A stretch of DNA of 64,000 nt from Micromonospora rosaria (GCF_001567585.1 NZ_LRQV01000009.1:32261-96260); one strand, 5' to 3'. Shown: positions 1 through 9,900, counted from the stretch's first letter. The notes: a model not told the origin generated them from the letters alone. A program made the numbers and translations.

Positions 1-236
1 CCGAGCAGGAGCTGTCCGGCGGCCAGCCCGACGACGAACGCGGTGAGGGTGAGCTGGGCGACGGCGGCGCTGGTGGACAGCGAGCGTTGCAGGTCCGGCA
101 GGGCGGCGATGTAGGTGTCCGTGGCGAACGGGCCGACCCCGAGCAGGAACACCAGGGCCACCAGCGAGGGGGCCCGGACGGGCGACTGCGGGCCGGCCGG
201 GTCGGGCCGGACGGCGGACTGCTGCGTCGTGCTCAC
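1..236 (-). CDS. Bcr/CflA-type MFS drug exporter, N-terminal part (runs off window start)
   Basis: Only the first 78 or so codons are in the window; the gene continues past base 1. A GTG start at 236 follows a GAGG ribosome site. The visible protein has a short polar start, then a hydrophobic segment containing LVFLLGVGPFATDTYI and the motif AALPDLQ, followed by a second membrane segment. This is the typical start of the 12-helix Bcr/CflA subfamily of proton-driven drug exporters in the inner membrane. It is the third gene of a probable minus-strand unit (SDR, TauD oxygenase, exporter) that starts from the TTGCCAA-box region at 2141-2198. A role in exporting the cluster product is inferred from position only. 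Confidence 0.75.
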   Translation of the reverse strand, partial: MSTTQQSAVRPDPAGPQSPVRAPSLVALVFLLGVGPFATDTYIAALPDLQRSLSTSAAVAQLTLTAFVVGLAAGQLLL

Positions 237-342
237 GGGGGACCTCACACTCCGGGGCGGGCCGTGCGGGGACGGGCGGACGCCGGTGACGCGGGCGAGG
301 GCGCGGCGGGCACCCTCGCCCGCGCCGGGACGTCCGGCGTGG

Positions 343-1245
343 TCAGTGGTGGGGGCCCGAGTACCGGGACATGTCGCCGCGCAGCACGACGGCGGGTCGG
401 CCGTCCACCCCGACCGGTACGTCACCGGCGACGGTGACCCGTTCGCAGCGGCGGTGCGCGGTGCCGTAGTCGTAGATGGCGTAGTGCTGGGTGGCCCGGT
501 TGTCCCAGATCGCCAGGTCACCGACGCGCCAGCGCCAGCGTACCGTGTGTTCCGGCATGGTCACGTAGTCCTGGAGGGCGCGCAGCACGTCCCGGGAGGC
601 CTGCGGGCTGAGGCCGCTGATCCGCCGGGCGAAGCCGCCGAGGACCAGGGCGCGTTCCCCGGTCTCCGGGTGCACCCGCACCGCCGGGTGCTCGGTCTCG
701 AAGACGGTCGAGACGTAGTCGAGCTTGCCGCGGACCACGGTGGCGTCGGTGTAGTCGGAGTCGTTGCTGTGCACCACCCGCAGCCGGTCGGCCAGCTCGC
801 GCAGCTCGGTGGGGAGGGCGTGGTACGCGGCGACCGCGTTGGCCCACATGGTGTCCCCGCCCACCGGCGGGATGACCACGGCGTGCAGCAGGGCGAGGGC
901 CGGCGGCCGGTCGACGAAGGTCAGGTCGGTGTGCCAGTGGTTGGCCCGGGTGCCCTGGGCCGAGTCGATCTCCCGCAGGTACGGCTTCTCCTGCGGCGGC
1001 GCGAAGATCGGGTGTCCCTTGGTCAGCTCGCCGAAGCGCTGGGCGAACTCCACCTGCCGGGCGTAGTCGAGGCGCTGGTCGCGCAGGAACACCACCTTGT
1101 GCTCCAGCAGCGCCGCCCGGATCCGGGCGATCACGTCGTCGCCGAGCGGGCCGGCGGCGTCCACCCCGGTGATCTCGGCGCCGATCGCGCCGGCCAGCCG
1201 GGTCACGCCGATCTCCGTCTGCGGCGGGGCGTACGAGTCGAGCAT
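343..1245 (-). CDS. TauD/TfdA-family Fe(II)/2-oxoglutarate dioxygenase
   Basis: A 300-residue protein, the usual length for TauD/TfdA enzymes, which couple 2-oxoglutarate decarboxylation to hydroxylation of a small substrate. The iron-binding facial triad is visible as HTD within NHWHTDLTF and as the late histidine in RATQHYA; the downstream HRRCERV supplies the 2-oxoglutarate-binding arginine. The ATG at 1245 is preferred over a longer in-frame reading because AGAGGAG lies just upstream and the family starts near the motif GVTRLAGAIGAEI. It sits 71 bases after the SDR gene on the same strand. Close relatives include taurine dioxygenase, but in this setting a tailoring hydroxylase for the cluster product, or for one of its amino-acid precursors, is more likely. 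Confidence 0.85.
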   Translation of the reverse strand: MLDSYAPPQTEIGVTRLAGAIGAEITGVDAAGPLGDDVIARIRAALLEHKVVFLRDQRLDYARQVEFAQRFGELTKGHPIFAPPQEKPYLREIDSAQGTRANHWHTDLTFVDRPPALALLHAVVIPPVGGDTMWANAVAAYHALPTELRELADRLRVVHSNDSDYTDATVVRGKLDYVSTVFETEHPAVRVHPETGERALVLGGFARRISGLSPQASRDVLRALQDYVTMPEHTVRWRWRVGDLAIWDNRATQHYAIYDYGTAHRRCERVTVAGDVPVGVDGRPAVVLRGDMSRYSGPHH

Positions 1246-1316
1246 GTCGGTCTCCTCTCTGGGGGCGGGCGGCGGGGCCGGCCGGTCCACGCGCGTACCG
1301 GCCGGCGGACCCGCCG

Positions 1317-2057
1317 CTACCACGGGACGGGGCCCTGGTCGTCGAAGAAGCCGCCGGTCGGCCCGTCGGCCGGCAGGGTGGCGAGGTCGACGATGATCCG
1401 CGCGCCGTCGTGCACGCTGCGGGTGCCCCGGAACGCGTTCATGTCGGTGGCGGTGTACCCGGGCGTCGCCGAATTGATCTTCACGTGGGCGTGCTCCGGG
1501 TCGTCCCGGAACGCCCGCGCGTACTGGATGGTCAGCATGTTCAGCGCCGCCTTGGCGGCGGTGTACGCCATCCGGACGCTGGCGTCGCCGGGCAGGTCGG
1601 CGCCGTCGGCGGTGAGGGCGAGCGAGGCGGTCGTACTGGACACGTTGACGATGCGGGGGGCGGGGGAACGGGCCAGCAGGGGCAGCAGCGCCTGCGTCAC
1701 GGTGACCACGCCGAAGACGTTGACCTCGAAGATCTCCCGCATGGTCGGCGCGGTGGTCGCCACGGCGGTCGCCGGGCGGAACGCCCCCGCGTTGTTGACC
1801 AGGATGTCCAGCCGGCCGAGCCCGTCGGTGAGCTGCCGGGCGACCGCGGCCACGCTCGCCGGGTCGGTGACGTCCAGCGGTACCGGCACCACGTGTGCGC
1901 CCTCGGTGGCCAGCTCGGCGGCGACCGCCGCCCCGCGCCCCGGGTCACGGCTGCCGAGCAGCACGGTCACTCCCTTGTGCGCGAGTTGGCGGGCGGTCTC
2001 CCGACCCAGCCCCCGGTTTCCGCCGGTCACCAGCGCGACCTCGCCCGATCCGGTCAC
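1317..2057 (-). CDS. short-chain dehydrogenase/reductase (SDR)
   Basis: A 246-residue classical SDR. The N-terminal dinucleotide-binding motif is TGGNRGLG, followed by the structural NNAG motif. The catalytic serine is in VNVSSTTAS and the YxxxK pair in AYTAAKAA. Such enzymes use NAD(P)(H) to interconvert alcohols and ketones. The GTG at 2057 is chosen because GAGGG lies 7 bases upstream; the adjacent GTG at 2060 would leave too little room. It is the first gene of the minus-strand unit that also holds the TauD oxygenase and the Bcr/CflA exporter. It diverges from the galE-like gene across the box region at 2141-2198. Substrate unknown. Confidence 0.85.
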   Translation of the reverse strand: MTGSGEVALVTGGNRGLGRETARQLAHKGVTVLLGSRDPGRGAAVAAELATEGAHVVPVPLDVTDPASVAAVARQLTDGLGRLDILVNNAGAFRPATAVATTAPTMREIFEVNVFGVVTVTQALLPLLARSPAPRIVNVSSTTASLALTADGADLPGDASVRMAYTAAKAALNMLTIQYARAFRDDPEHAHVKINSATPGYTATDMNAFRGTRSVHDGARIIVDLATLPADGPTGGFFDDQGPVPW

Positions 2058-2140
2058 CACGCCTCCCTCGCCGATCCGCCCGGTCCGTGGGACGTGCCCG
2101 ATGACGCCGGGACGTCCGCTCTCTTCACCCTCGCACAGGG

Positions 2141-2198
2141 TTGTCTGAGTTGCCAATCGACGCGGCGATGGTTGGCAAATTTTGGCAAGAGTTGGCAC
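2141..2198. promoter_or_regulatory. TTGCCAA box cluster A (divergent SDR / galE-like)
   Basis: The 325-base divergent gap 2058-2382 contains TTGTCTGA at 2141, TTGCCAA at 2150, then three direct repeats TTGGCAA (2172), TTGGCAA (2182) and TTGGCAC (2192) spaced exactly 10 bases, one helical turn. The stretch is AT-rich compared with its surroundings. The same half-sites recur in seven other intergenic regions of the cluster. An operator or activator array for both flanking units is inferred; the rest of the gap shows no gene. Confidence 0.7.
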
Positions 2199-2382
2199 AC
2201 TGGGTGGGCCGCGCGCCGGGCGGGGCCCGTCCGGACGAGTCGGGCGACCGCGCCCGGCCGAGACCGTGGCCGAGCCGCCCGGACGAATCCGTGGCGGAAC
2301 CCGAGCCGGAAGGCGTACCCATGACACCGCTGCACCGACCCTGTGCCCGGCCCCGTACCGACACCGCCCACCGGGAGCCCCG

Positions 2383-3405
2383 GTGAGCTGGCTGGTCGTC
2401 GGCGGCGCCGGGTACATCGGCTCCCACGTCGTCCGCCGGCTGCGGGCCGACGGGCGCGAGGTGGTGGTGCTCGACGACCTCTCCACCGGCGTCCGCGAGC
2501 GGCTCCCGGCCGACGTCCCGCTCGTCGTCTCCGGGCTCGACCGGGCCACCATCGCGGCGACCCTGCGCCGGTACGCCGTGACCGGCGTGGTCAACCTCGC
2601 CGCCCGCAAGTCCGCCCCCGAGTCCGTCGCCCAGCCGCTCTGGTACTACGAGCAGAACGTCGAGGGGATGCGGGCCCTGCTGGAGGCGGCGGTCGACGTC
2701 GACGTCCGACAGGTGCTGCTCTCCTCCAGCGCCGCCGTGTACGGCCGCCCGCCGGGCACCCGGGTCACCGAGGAGACCCCGACCGAGCCGATCAACCCGT
2801 ACGGCGAGACGAAGCTGATGTGCGAGTGGATGCTCCGCGCGGCCGGGGTCGCGCACGGCGTCTCCTGGATCGCCCTGCGGTACTTCAACATCGTCGGCTC
2901 CACCGACCCGGTCTGCGCCGACACCAGCGGCGACAGCCTCTTCCCCCGGGTCTTCCAGCGGCTGACCACCGGCCGGCCGGCGGTGGTGACCGGCCGCCAC
3001 TTCCCGACCCGGGACGGCACCGGGGTCCGGGACTACGTGCACGTCGCCGACGTCGCCGACGCGCACGCGGCGGCCATCGCCCGACTGGAGTCCGGCCGGT
3101 GCGCGGACGTCTACAACGTCGGCACCGGCAGCGGGTACTCGGTGCTGGAGGTGCTGGCGGCGGTGCGCGAGGTGACCGGCCTGCCGGTCGAGGTGGAGGT
3201 GCTCCCGCCCCGCCCCGGCGACCCGCCCGAGGTGGTCGCCGCCGTCGACAAGATCGGCCGGGAGATGTCCTGGCACGCCCGCAACGACCTGTACGACATG
3301 GTCCGCAGCACCTGGCAGGCGTGGCGGCCGATGGTCACCGCGCCGACCCGCCCGGCCCGGCGTCGGCGCAGCCCGGCCCCCGGCCGCCGCCAGCGCGTCC
3401 GCTGA
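2383..3405 (+). CDS. NAD-dependent epimerase, GalE type
   Basis: A 340-residue extended SDR. The N-terminal Rossmann motif is GGAGYIGSH, followed by LLSSSAAVYG and the catalytic NPYGETK (YxxxK). Length and motifs match UDP-glucose/UDP-GlcNAc 4-epimerases, which invert C4 of a nucleotide sugar in the cytosol. The GTG at 2383 follows GGGAG with 5-base spacing. It heads a plus-strand unit with the alditol oxidase and the LLM oxidoreductase and is preceded by box cluster A. It probably supplies a nucleotide sugar to the cluster's glycosyltransferases. The C-terminal tail (about 20 residues) is Arg/Pro-rich, and its coding end is part of a 26-bp direct duplication. A dehydratase is less likely, because the YGETK context and length are epimerase-like, but that needs a phylogeny. 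Confidence 0.85.
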   Translation: MSWLVVGGAGYIGSHVVRRLRADGREVVVLDDLSTGVRERLPADVPLVVSGLDRATIAATLRRYAVTGVVNLAARKSAPESVAQPLWYYEQNVEGMRALLEAAVDVDVRQVLLSSSAAVYGRPPGTRVTEETPTEPINPYGETKLMCEWMLRAAGVAHGVSWIALRYFNIVGSTDPVCADTSGDSLFPRVFQRLTTGRPAVVTGRHFPTRDGTGVRDYVHVADVADAHAAAIARLESGRCADVYNVGTGSGYSVLEVLAAVREVTGLPVEVEVLPPRPGDPPEVVAAVDKIGREMSWHARNDLYDMVRSTWQAWRPMVTAPTRPARRRRSPAPGRRQRVR

Positions 3406-3440
3406 CCGGCCCTCCGGCCGCCGCCAGCGCGTCCGCTGAC
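3381..3440. repeat. 26-bp direct duplication spanning the epimerase stop codon
   Basis: The 26 bases at 3381-3406, which include the TGA stop, recur exactly at 3415-3440, an offset of 34 bases. This is a local slippage-type duplication and probably has no function. Confidence 0.8.
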
Positions 3441-3507
3441 CCGCACTGCCACCCGTACCGCTGGCGGACCTGGAGCCCGCCGGCCCGACCGATCGGAGTA
3501 GTGGCCC

Positions 3508-4758
3508 ATGTCCGAGCCCCGCGCCCGCAACTGGGGCGGCAACGTCACCTTCGCCGCGGCCCGGCTGCACCGGCCCCGGACCCTCGACGAGCTGCGCCGG
3601 ATCGTCGCGGCCAGCCGACGGATCCGGGCGCTGGGCAGCGGCCACTCGTTCAGCGCCGTCGCGGACACCACCGGCGACCTGGTCCGCCTCGACCGGCTGC
3701 CGCACACGGTGGACGTCGACCCGGACAGCTCGACGGTGACCGTCGCCGCCGGGGCCACCTACGCCGAGGTCGCCACCCGGCTCCAGGCGGCCGGGTACGC
3801 CCTGGCGAACCTCGCCTCCCTGCCGCACATCTCGGTCGCCGGCTCGGTCGCCACCGGCACCCACGGCTCCGGGGAGGCCCTGCCCTGCCTGGCCGCCCAG
3901 GTCCGGGCGGTACGGCTGGTCGGCCCCGAGGGCGACCTGGTCGACCTGGACCGCGACGCCGACCCGGACACCTTCCCGGGCGCGGTGGTCGCCCTCGGCG
4001 CGCTCGGCGTGGTGACCCGGCTGACCCTCGACGTGGAGCCGACCTACCGGCTCGCCCAGCACGTCCGGGTCGGGGTACCGCTCGACGAGGTGGCCGAGCG
4101 GCTCGACGAGGTCTTCGGCGCGGCGTACAGCGTCAGCGTCTTCACCCACTGGATCGACGGGGAGGCGGTGGTCTGGCTCAAGCGGCGGACCGACCGGCCG
4201 GTGGCGGACTGGGCCGGCGGCCGGGCGGCGACCGTACCGGTGCACCCGGTGCCGGAGCTGCCGGCCGACAACTGCACCGACCAGCTCGACGTGCCGGGGC
4301 CCTGGCACGAGCGGCTGCCGCACTTCCGGCCGGACTACGTGCCCGGCTCCGGGCGGGAACTCCAGTCGGAGTACTACCTGCCCCGGCACCGGGCCACGGA
4401 GGCGATCGCTGCGCTGCGCCGGCTCGCGCCGGTGCTCGACCCGGTGCTGCAGATCTCCGAACTGCGCGCGGTACGCGGCGACGACCTGTGGCTCAGCCCC
4501 GCGTACCGGCGCGACAGCGTGACCGTCCACTTCACCTGGGCCGACGACCCGGTGGCGGTGCCGCCGGTGATCCGGGCCGTGGAGGAGCTGCTGCTGCCGC
4601 TGGGCGCCCGCCCGCACTGGGGCAAGCTCAGCGCCGCCGACCCGGCGCGGATCGCCGCCGGGTACGAGCGGGCCGAGGACTTCCGGAAGCTGGCCGCGAG
4701 CCTCGACCCGGTCGGCAGGTTCCGCAACGCCCACCTCGACGCCCTCTTCCCCGCCTGA
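3508..4758 (+). CDS. alditol oxidase (AldO/xylitol oxidase type, covalent FAD)
   Basis: A 416-residue member of the vanillyl-alcohol-oxidase flavoprotein fold. It matches the actinobacterial AldO family closely: LGSGHSF places the flavin-linking histidine at residue 46, the same number as in AldO. This is followed by LPHISVAGSVATGTHGSG, the block NCTDQLDVPGPWHERLPHF, and the active-site motif RPHWGK near the C-terminus. AldO enzymes oxidise the terminal CH2OH of alditols (xylitol, sorbitol) to an aldose with O2, giving H2O2. The ATG at 3508 has the weak site GGAG upstream. It lies between the epimerase and the F420-type oxidoreductase. A role in making or trimming a polyol or sugar-derived unit of the cluster product is inferred; primary alditol catabolism is the alternative. 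Confidence 0.85.
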   Translation: MSEPRARNWGGNVTFAAARLHRPRTLDELRRIVAASRRIRALGSGHSFSAVADTTGDLVRLDRLPHTVDVDPDSSTVTVAAGATYAEVATRLQAAGYALANLASLPHISVAGSVATGTHGSGEALPCLAAQVRAVRLVGPEGDLVDLDRDADPDTFPGAVVALGALGVVTRLTLDVEPTYRLAQHVRVGVPLDEVAERLDEVFGAAYSVSVFTHWIDGEAVVWLKRRTDRPVADWAGGRAATVPVHPVPELPADNCTDQLDVPGPWHERLPHFRPDYVPGSGRELQSEYYLPRHRATEAIAALRRLAPVLDPVLQISELRAVRGDDLWLSPAYRRDSVTVHFTWADDPVAVPPVIRAVEELLLPLGARPHWGKLSAADPARIAAGYERAEDFRKLAASLDPVGRFRNAHLDALFPA

Positions 4759-4798
4759 CCCCGGACCGCCCCCTGCCGCCGTCGATGAGGAGACGACC

Positions 4799-5593
4799 GT
4801 GACCACCACCAGAGGACTGCGCATCGCCCTGCAACTCCAGCCCCAGCACGCCGAGTACGCCCGGATCCGCGAGACCGTGGCGCGGGCCGAGGAGCTGGGC
4901 GTGGACGTGCTCTTCACCTGGGACCACTTCTTCCCGCTCGACGGCGACCCGGCCGGGCGGCACTTCGAGTGCTGGACGATGCTGGCCGCCTGGGCCGAGG
5001 CCACCTCCCGGATGGAGCTGGGCCCGCTGGTCTCCTGCACCGGCTACCGCAACCCGGACCTGCTCGCCGACATGGCCCGGACCGTCGACCACGTCAGCGG
5101 CGGCCGGGTGATCCTCGGCCTCGGCTCCGGCTGGTACGACCGGGACTTCACCGAGTACGGCTACGAGCTGACCACCCCCGCCGAACGCCTCGACGACCTG
5201 ACCCGGGCGCTGCCCCGGATCGAGGCGCGGCTGGCCGCGCTGAACCCGCCACCGGTACGGCGGATGCCGGTGCTCATCGGCGGCGGCGGGGAGCGCCGGA
5301 CCCTGCGGCTGGTCGCCCGGCACGCCGACATCTGGCACTCCTTCGGCGACCCGGACACCCTGCGGCAGAAGGCGGACGTGCTGCGTCGGCACTGCGCGGC
5401 GGTGGGCCGCGACCCGGCCGAGATCGAGATCTCCGGCAGCGTCGGCGGCGGCCCCTCACCGGCCGGCGAGCCCGACGACCTCGGCCCGAAACTGCGCGAC
5501 CTCGGCGTCACCCTGTTCACCCTCGGCGTCGACGGCCCCGACTACGACCTCACCCTGCTGCGCCGCTGGCTCGCCTGGCGCGACGCCCAGTAG
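4799..5593 (+). CDS. LLM-class F420-dependent oxidoreductase
   Basis: A 264-residue luciferase-like TIM-barrel protein. Visible family features are FTWDHFFPLDGD after the first helix, LGPLVSCTGYRNP, GRVILGLGSGWYDRDF and VLIGGGGERRTLRLVARHADIWH. In actinobacteria this group mostly uses cofactor F420 for hydride transfer; FMN use cannot be excluded from sequence. GTG start at 4799 with GAGGAG upstream. It is the last gene of the galE-like/AldO unit and is followed at once by a hairpin terminator. Substrate unknown; a reductive tailoring step is plausible. The protein is at the short end for the family but has no obvious truncation. Confidence 0.85.
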   Translation: MTTTRGLRIALQLQPQHAEYARIRETVARAEELGVDVLFTWDHFFPLDGDPAGRHFECWTMLAAWAEATSRMELGPLVSCTGYRNPDLLADMARTVDHVSGGRVILGLGSGWYDRDFTEYGYELTTPAERLDDLTRALPRIEARLAALNPPPVRRMPVLIGGGGERRTLRLVARHADIWHSFGDPDTLRQKADVLRRHCAAVGRDPAEIEISGSVGGGPSPAGEPDDLGPKLRDLGVTLFTLGVDGPDYDLTLLRRWLAWRDAQ

Positions 5594-5622
5594 CCCCGAC
5601 CGGCGACGTCCGCCGGTCGGGG
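5594..5622. terminator. bidirectional hairpin terminator
   Basis: An 11-bp perfect GC-rich stem (5594-5604 with 5612-5622) and a 7-base loop lie between two convergent genes, the LLM oxidoreductase and the P450. There is no U-tract, as is common in actinobacteria. Confidence 0.6.
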
Positions 5623-5711
5623 CGGTGGTGGCTCTCCGACGCCTTCCCCGGCGGGTCGCGTCGGGAAACCGCCACCGCTCAGCGGTGGTGCCGGTCGGCA
5701 GGTGGTGCCGG

Positions 5712-6938
5712 TCAGCGGGGGGTGATGTGCAGGGGGAGGTGTTCCGGGCCGGCTACCGCGATGGAGCGGACCCGGTGCACCGGACCGGCCGGCTCGATCC
5801 GGCCGGCGGTGTCCAGCAGCTCGGTCAGCAGGATCCGGAGCTGGGTACGGGCGAGCGTGCCGCCGATGCAGACGTGCTCGCCGATGCCGAGGGCGAGGTG
5901 CCGGTTGGGGCTGCGTCCCACGTCGAACCGGTACGGGTCGGCGAAGACGCGCTCGTCCCGGTTGGCCGACGGTACCCAGAGCACCACCCGGTCCCCGGCG
6001 GCGATCCGCTGGCCGGCGACCTCGCAGTCCCGGGTGGCGGTGCGCATGCTGTGCGTGGCGCTGGACGTCCAGCGCAGGATCTCCTCGATCGCGCCGGGCA
6101 GCAGGTCCCGGTCGGTGCGCAGCCGCTCCCACTGGTCCGGGTGGGTCAGGAAGGCCGCCATCCCCCCGGCGACGGCCAGCCGCCCGTTCTCCGTGGCGCC
6201 GATGATGTTCTCGCAGTTGAGCAGGATCTCCTCCTCGGTGAGGAGGTCGTCGCCGAGGGTCCCGCCGGCCATCATGCTGACCAGGTCGTCGGTCGGCTCG
6301 GCGATCCGCCGCTCCATCAGGTCGATGAAGTACCGCATCAGCTCGTGGTGCGCGGCCAGCGAGACGCCCGCCTCGAACGCCTCGTTGGTCCAGCGGAACA
6401 GGTTCTCGTGGTCGCGTTCCGGCACCCCCATGATGGTGCCGATGACGTGCATGGAGAGCCGGCCCGCCACGTCGTGCACGAAGTCGCAGCGCCCCTGCTC
6501 GTACGCGCGGGCGAGCACGTCGCGCACGCAGGTGCGGATCGTGCCCTCCAGCGAGCGCACCGCCCGGGTGGTGAACCAGTCCGCGACCACCGCGCGCAAC
6601 TGCTTGTGCCGGGGCGGGTCGGTCAGCGCGAGGGTCATCCCGCCGCCCGGGTCCTCGCCGAGCGCCACCGGGCGCAGCAGCACCCCGTGCCGGGAGCTGA
6701 ACGTCTCCGGGTCGCGGTAGACGGCGCGGACGTCGGCGTACCGGGTGAGCGACCAGAACGCGGGCAGCTCGCCGGCCGGGTGCCGGTGCACCGGGGCGTG
6801 CCGGCGCAGCCACCGCCAGATGCCGTGCGGGTCGCCGTGCGCGTGCAGGTCCGCCTCGACGAGCAGCTCCGGACGCGGGTCCTCGGCGGGCGCGGCGGAC
6901 GGCGGCGGGGCCGGCCGGTCGGGGACGGTGACGATCAT
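5712..6938 (-). CDS. cytochrome P450, coupled to the A-T-C NRPS
   Basis: A 408-residue soluble bacterial P450. The K-helix ExxR is in IEEILRW, and the heme loop is LGIGEHVCIGG with the thiolate at Cys357. The first heme-loop residue is Leu where Phe is usual. The I-helix reads IGATENG, so the usual Thr of the acid-alcohol pair is replaced by Asn, unusual for a standard monooxygenase. The ATG at 6938 overlaps the NRPS stop codon (ATGA), so the two are translationally coupled. P450s coupled to NRPS genes often hydroxylate the amino acid while it is carried on the T domain; that is an inference here. A longer in-frame N-terminal reading was rejected because it lies inside the NRPS gene. Confidence 0.9.
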   Translation of the reverse strand: MIVTVPDRPAPPPSAAPAEDPRPELLVEADLHAHGDPHGIWRWLRRHAPVHRHPAGELPAFWSLTRYADVRAVYRDPETFSSRHGVLLRPVALGEDPGGGMTLALTDPPRHKQLRAVVADWFTTRAVRSLEGTIRTCVRDVLARAYEQGRCDFVHDVAGRLSMHVIGTIMGVPERDHENLFRWTNEAFEAGVSLAAHHELMRYFIDLMERRIAEPTDDLVSMMAGGTLGDDLLTEEEILLNCENIIGATENGRLAVAGGMAAFLTHPDQWERLRTDRDLLPGAIEEILRWTSSATHSMRTATRDCEVAGQRIAAGDRVVLWVPSANRDERVFADPYRFDVGRSPNRHLALGIGEHVCIGGTLARTQLRILLTELLDTAGRIEPAGPVHRVRSIAVAGPEHLPLHITPR

Positions 6939-9900
6939 CGGGAGCCTCCCGGGGAGCTGGTGTGCAGCCGTTCCTCGAACCGTTTGGCCAGCTCGCGGGC
7001 GCACGAGCCGGCGACCGCGTCGCGCCGGTACCAGACGGTCAGCCGCAACCCGCCGTCCGCCTCCGGCCACAGCTCGGTGTGCAGCTCCAGCGGCAGGTCC
7101 AGGTAGGGCTGGCGGACGAAGGTGGCCTCGGCCCCGTCGAGCGCCAGCGTGGGCGGGGCGTTGTCCTGGAGCGCGAAGAGGGTCTGGAACAGCGGCGGGC
7201 GGTGCCCGCCCGGCAGGTCGGCCATCCGTAGCAGGTCCTGCAACGGCACGTCCTGGGCGGCGAACGCGGCGCCGAACGCCTCGCCGACGGCCCGGGTGGC
7301 GGTCGGCCCGTCCCCGAGGGCCGCCCCGCGCAGCCGGACGCAGAGCATGGTGAGGTGGCAGCCGACGGCGAGTTCCGAGCCGGCGCCGTGCCGTTGGGCG
7401 ACCGGCACGCCGACCGCGAGGTCCCGTTCCCCGGTGACCTCGGCCAGGGCCGCGCCGTGGTGGCGCAGCAGCACGACGAAGCGGCTCACCCCGGCGGCCC
7501 GCGCCTGCGCGTCCACCCCGGCCACCACCGCCGGGGACAGCGGCACCTCGATCAGTCCGGGCTCGCCGCCGTCGGCCGGGCCCGGGTACCCCGGCCAGCG
7601 GATCGCCGGCACCCCGGCCAACTCGGCGCGACGCCGTTCCCGGTGCGTGTCCAGCCCGCTGTCGGCGAGCCGGGCCAGGTGGTCACGGTGGGTCCGGGCC
7701 AGCGACGGCGGCGCGGGCGTGTCCGGTGCCGCACTGCCCCGCCGGGCGGCGTTGTACGCCGCCGCGAGGTCCCGCGCGAGGACCGCCTCGGACCAGCCGT
7801 CGAAGGCGATGTGGTGCACGACCACGCCGAGCACGGTCACCGGCCCGGCCGGTACGACCGCGACCCGCCACACGTCGGCCTCGCCGATCAGCAGCTCGGT
7901 GCCGAAGAGGGTGCGCAGCGCGCCGACCGCCGCCGCCACCGACGGCTGCGCGGGCAGCGCCTCCACCGGCGGCGGGGCCAGGTCGACGACCTGGGCGACC
8001 GGCCGGGGGTCGGCCAGGTACGCGGCGCGCAGCGGCTCGTGCCGGGCGTGCACCGCGCCGACCGCCGTCGCCAGCGCCGCCTGGTCCAGGTCGCCCGCCA
8101 CCACCCAGGTCAGCAGGCAGTGTGAGGTGAGGTCGGTGGGGTCGAGCAGGTGCCGGGTCAGGTACACCAACTGGAGCGGGGTGAGCGGGACGAGGCCGGG
8201 GTCCGGCTCGGCCCCGGTGCGCTCCGGTGGCGGATTGTCGTCGAGCCAGCCGGCGAGGGCGGCGACGGTGGGGTGGGCGGCGAGGCGGGCCAGCGGGACG
8301 GGGCGGTCCAGCCGGGCGGCGAGCCGGGCGCAGACCCGCCCGGCGTCCAGTGAGGTGCCGCCGAGGGCGGCGAAGGGCACGTCGGCGGGGACGGTGGGCC
8401 GTCCGAGGACGGCCGCGACCACCTCGGCGACCACCGCCGCGGTACCCGTGTGCCCGCCGTCCCCGGCCCCGGTGGCGGTGCCGGCGGGCTCGGGACGGTA
8501 CCCGGCCAGCAACGCCCGCTCGTCCAGCTTGCCCTGCGGGGTGACCGGGAACGCCGCGACGGTCAGCACCTCGGCGGGGACCTGGTACCCGGGCAGCGCG
8601 GCCCGGAGCACGTCACGCGCGTCGGCGAGCCGGTCGCCCGCGCGCTGCGGCACGCACCAGGCGAGCAGCTTCGGCTCGGCGTCGGCGGGGCGGTCCACCA
8701 GCACCCGGCAGGCGCGTACCGGCAGCAGGTCGAGCAGCCGCCGCTCGATCTCGGCCGGCTCGATCCGGTGCCCGCGCAGCTTCACCTGCCGGTCGGCCCG
8801 GCCCCGGAAGTGCAGCAGCCGGTCGCCGTCGCGCACGCCCAGGTCACCGGTGCGGTACGCGCGCACGAGCCGGCCGCCGAGGCGCAGCGTGACGAACTTC
8901 TCGGCGGTCAGCGCCGGGTCGCCGAGGTAGCCCAGGGCCAGCCCGTCGCCGGTCACGCAGATCTCCCCGACCTCGCCGACCGCGCACGGCCGTTCGCCGT
9001 CGAACACGTGGACCCCGGTGCCGGGCACCGGCCGCCCCAGCGGCACCCCGTCGGGGCGTTCGCAGTCGGCCGGGGTGATCGGGTGGGTGGTGGCGAAGAC
9101 CGTGCTCTCCACCGGGCCGTACCCGTTGAGCAGCAGCACCTCCGGGTGCTGCCGCAGGAAGCGCGCGACGTGGTCGGGGGAGAGGCGTTCCCCGCCGATC
9201 ATGAGCTGGCGCAGCCCCCGGAACGCGGCCGGGTCCTCGTCGACGACCATGTTGAACAGGCTGCTGGTCAGCCAGGCGGTGGTCACCCCGTGCCGGCTGA
9301 CGACCTCCCGCAGCGCCCCCGCCGTCAGGTACGGCTCGGTCACCACGACCGAGGTGCCGCCGTGGTAGAGGGCGGCCCAGAGTTCGAGCGAGAAGGCGTC
9401 CCACGGCACCGGCGCGGCGAGCGGGACCACGGTCCGCTCGTCGAAGGTGGCGAAGGTGCCGGGAGCGAAGAGGCGGGCGGTGGCCCGGTGCGGGGTGAGC
9501 ACGCCCTTGGGCCGGCCGGTGGTGCCGGAGGTGAAGAAGACGCAGGCCGGGGCGTCGCCGTCGACCTGCGCGGGCCGGAAGCCGGGCGGCGGGGTCACCG
9601 GGCCGGCCGGCGGGGTCCACACCGGCCGCCCGACCCCGGTCACCGGGGCGGGGGCGACCAGCAGCGGCGCGGCCAGGACGTCGGTGACCTCGGCCAGCCG
9701 GGCGGCCGGCCAGGCCGGGTCGAGCAGCGCGTACGCGGCGCCGGTCTTCAGCACCGCGAGCAGCGCGGTGACCAGCTCGGCGCTGCGGGGCAGCAGCACC
9801 GGCACCCGGTCGCCCGGCCCGACCCCGGCCGCGACCAGCGCGGCGGCCCAGGCGTCGGCGGTGCGGTCCAGCTCGGCGTAGCTGATCCGGCGGTCACCGG

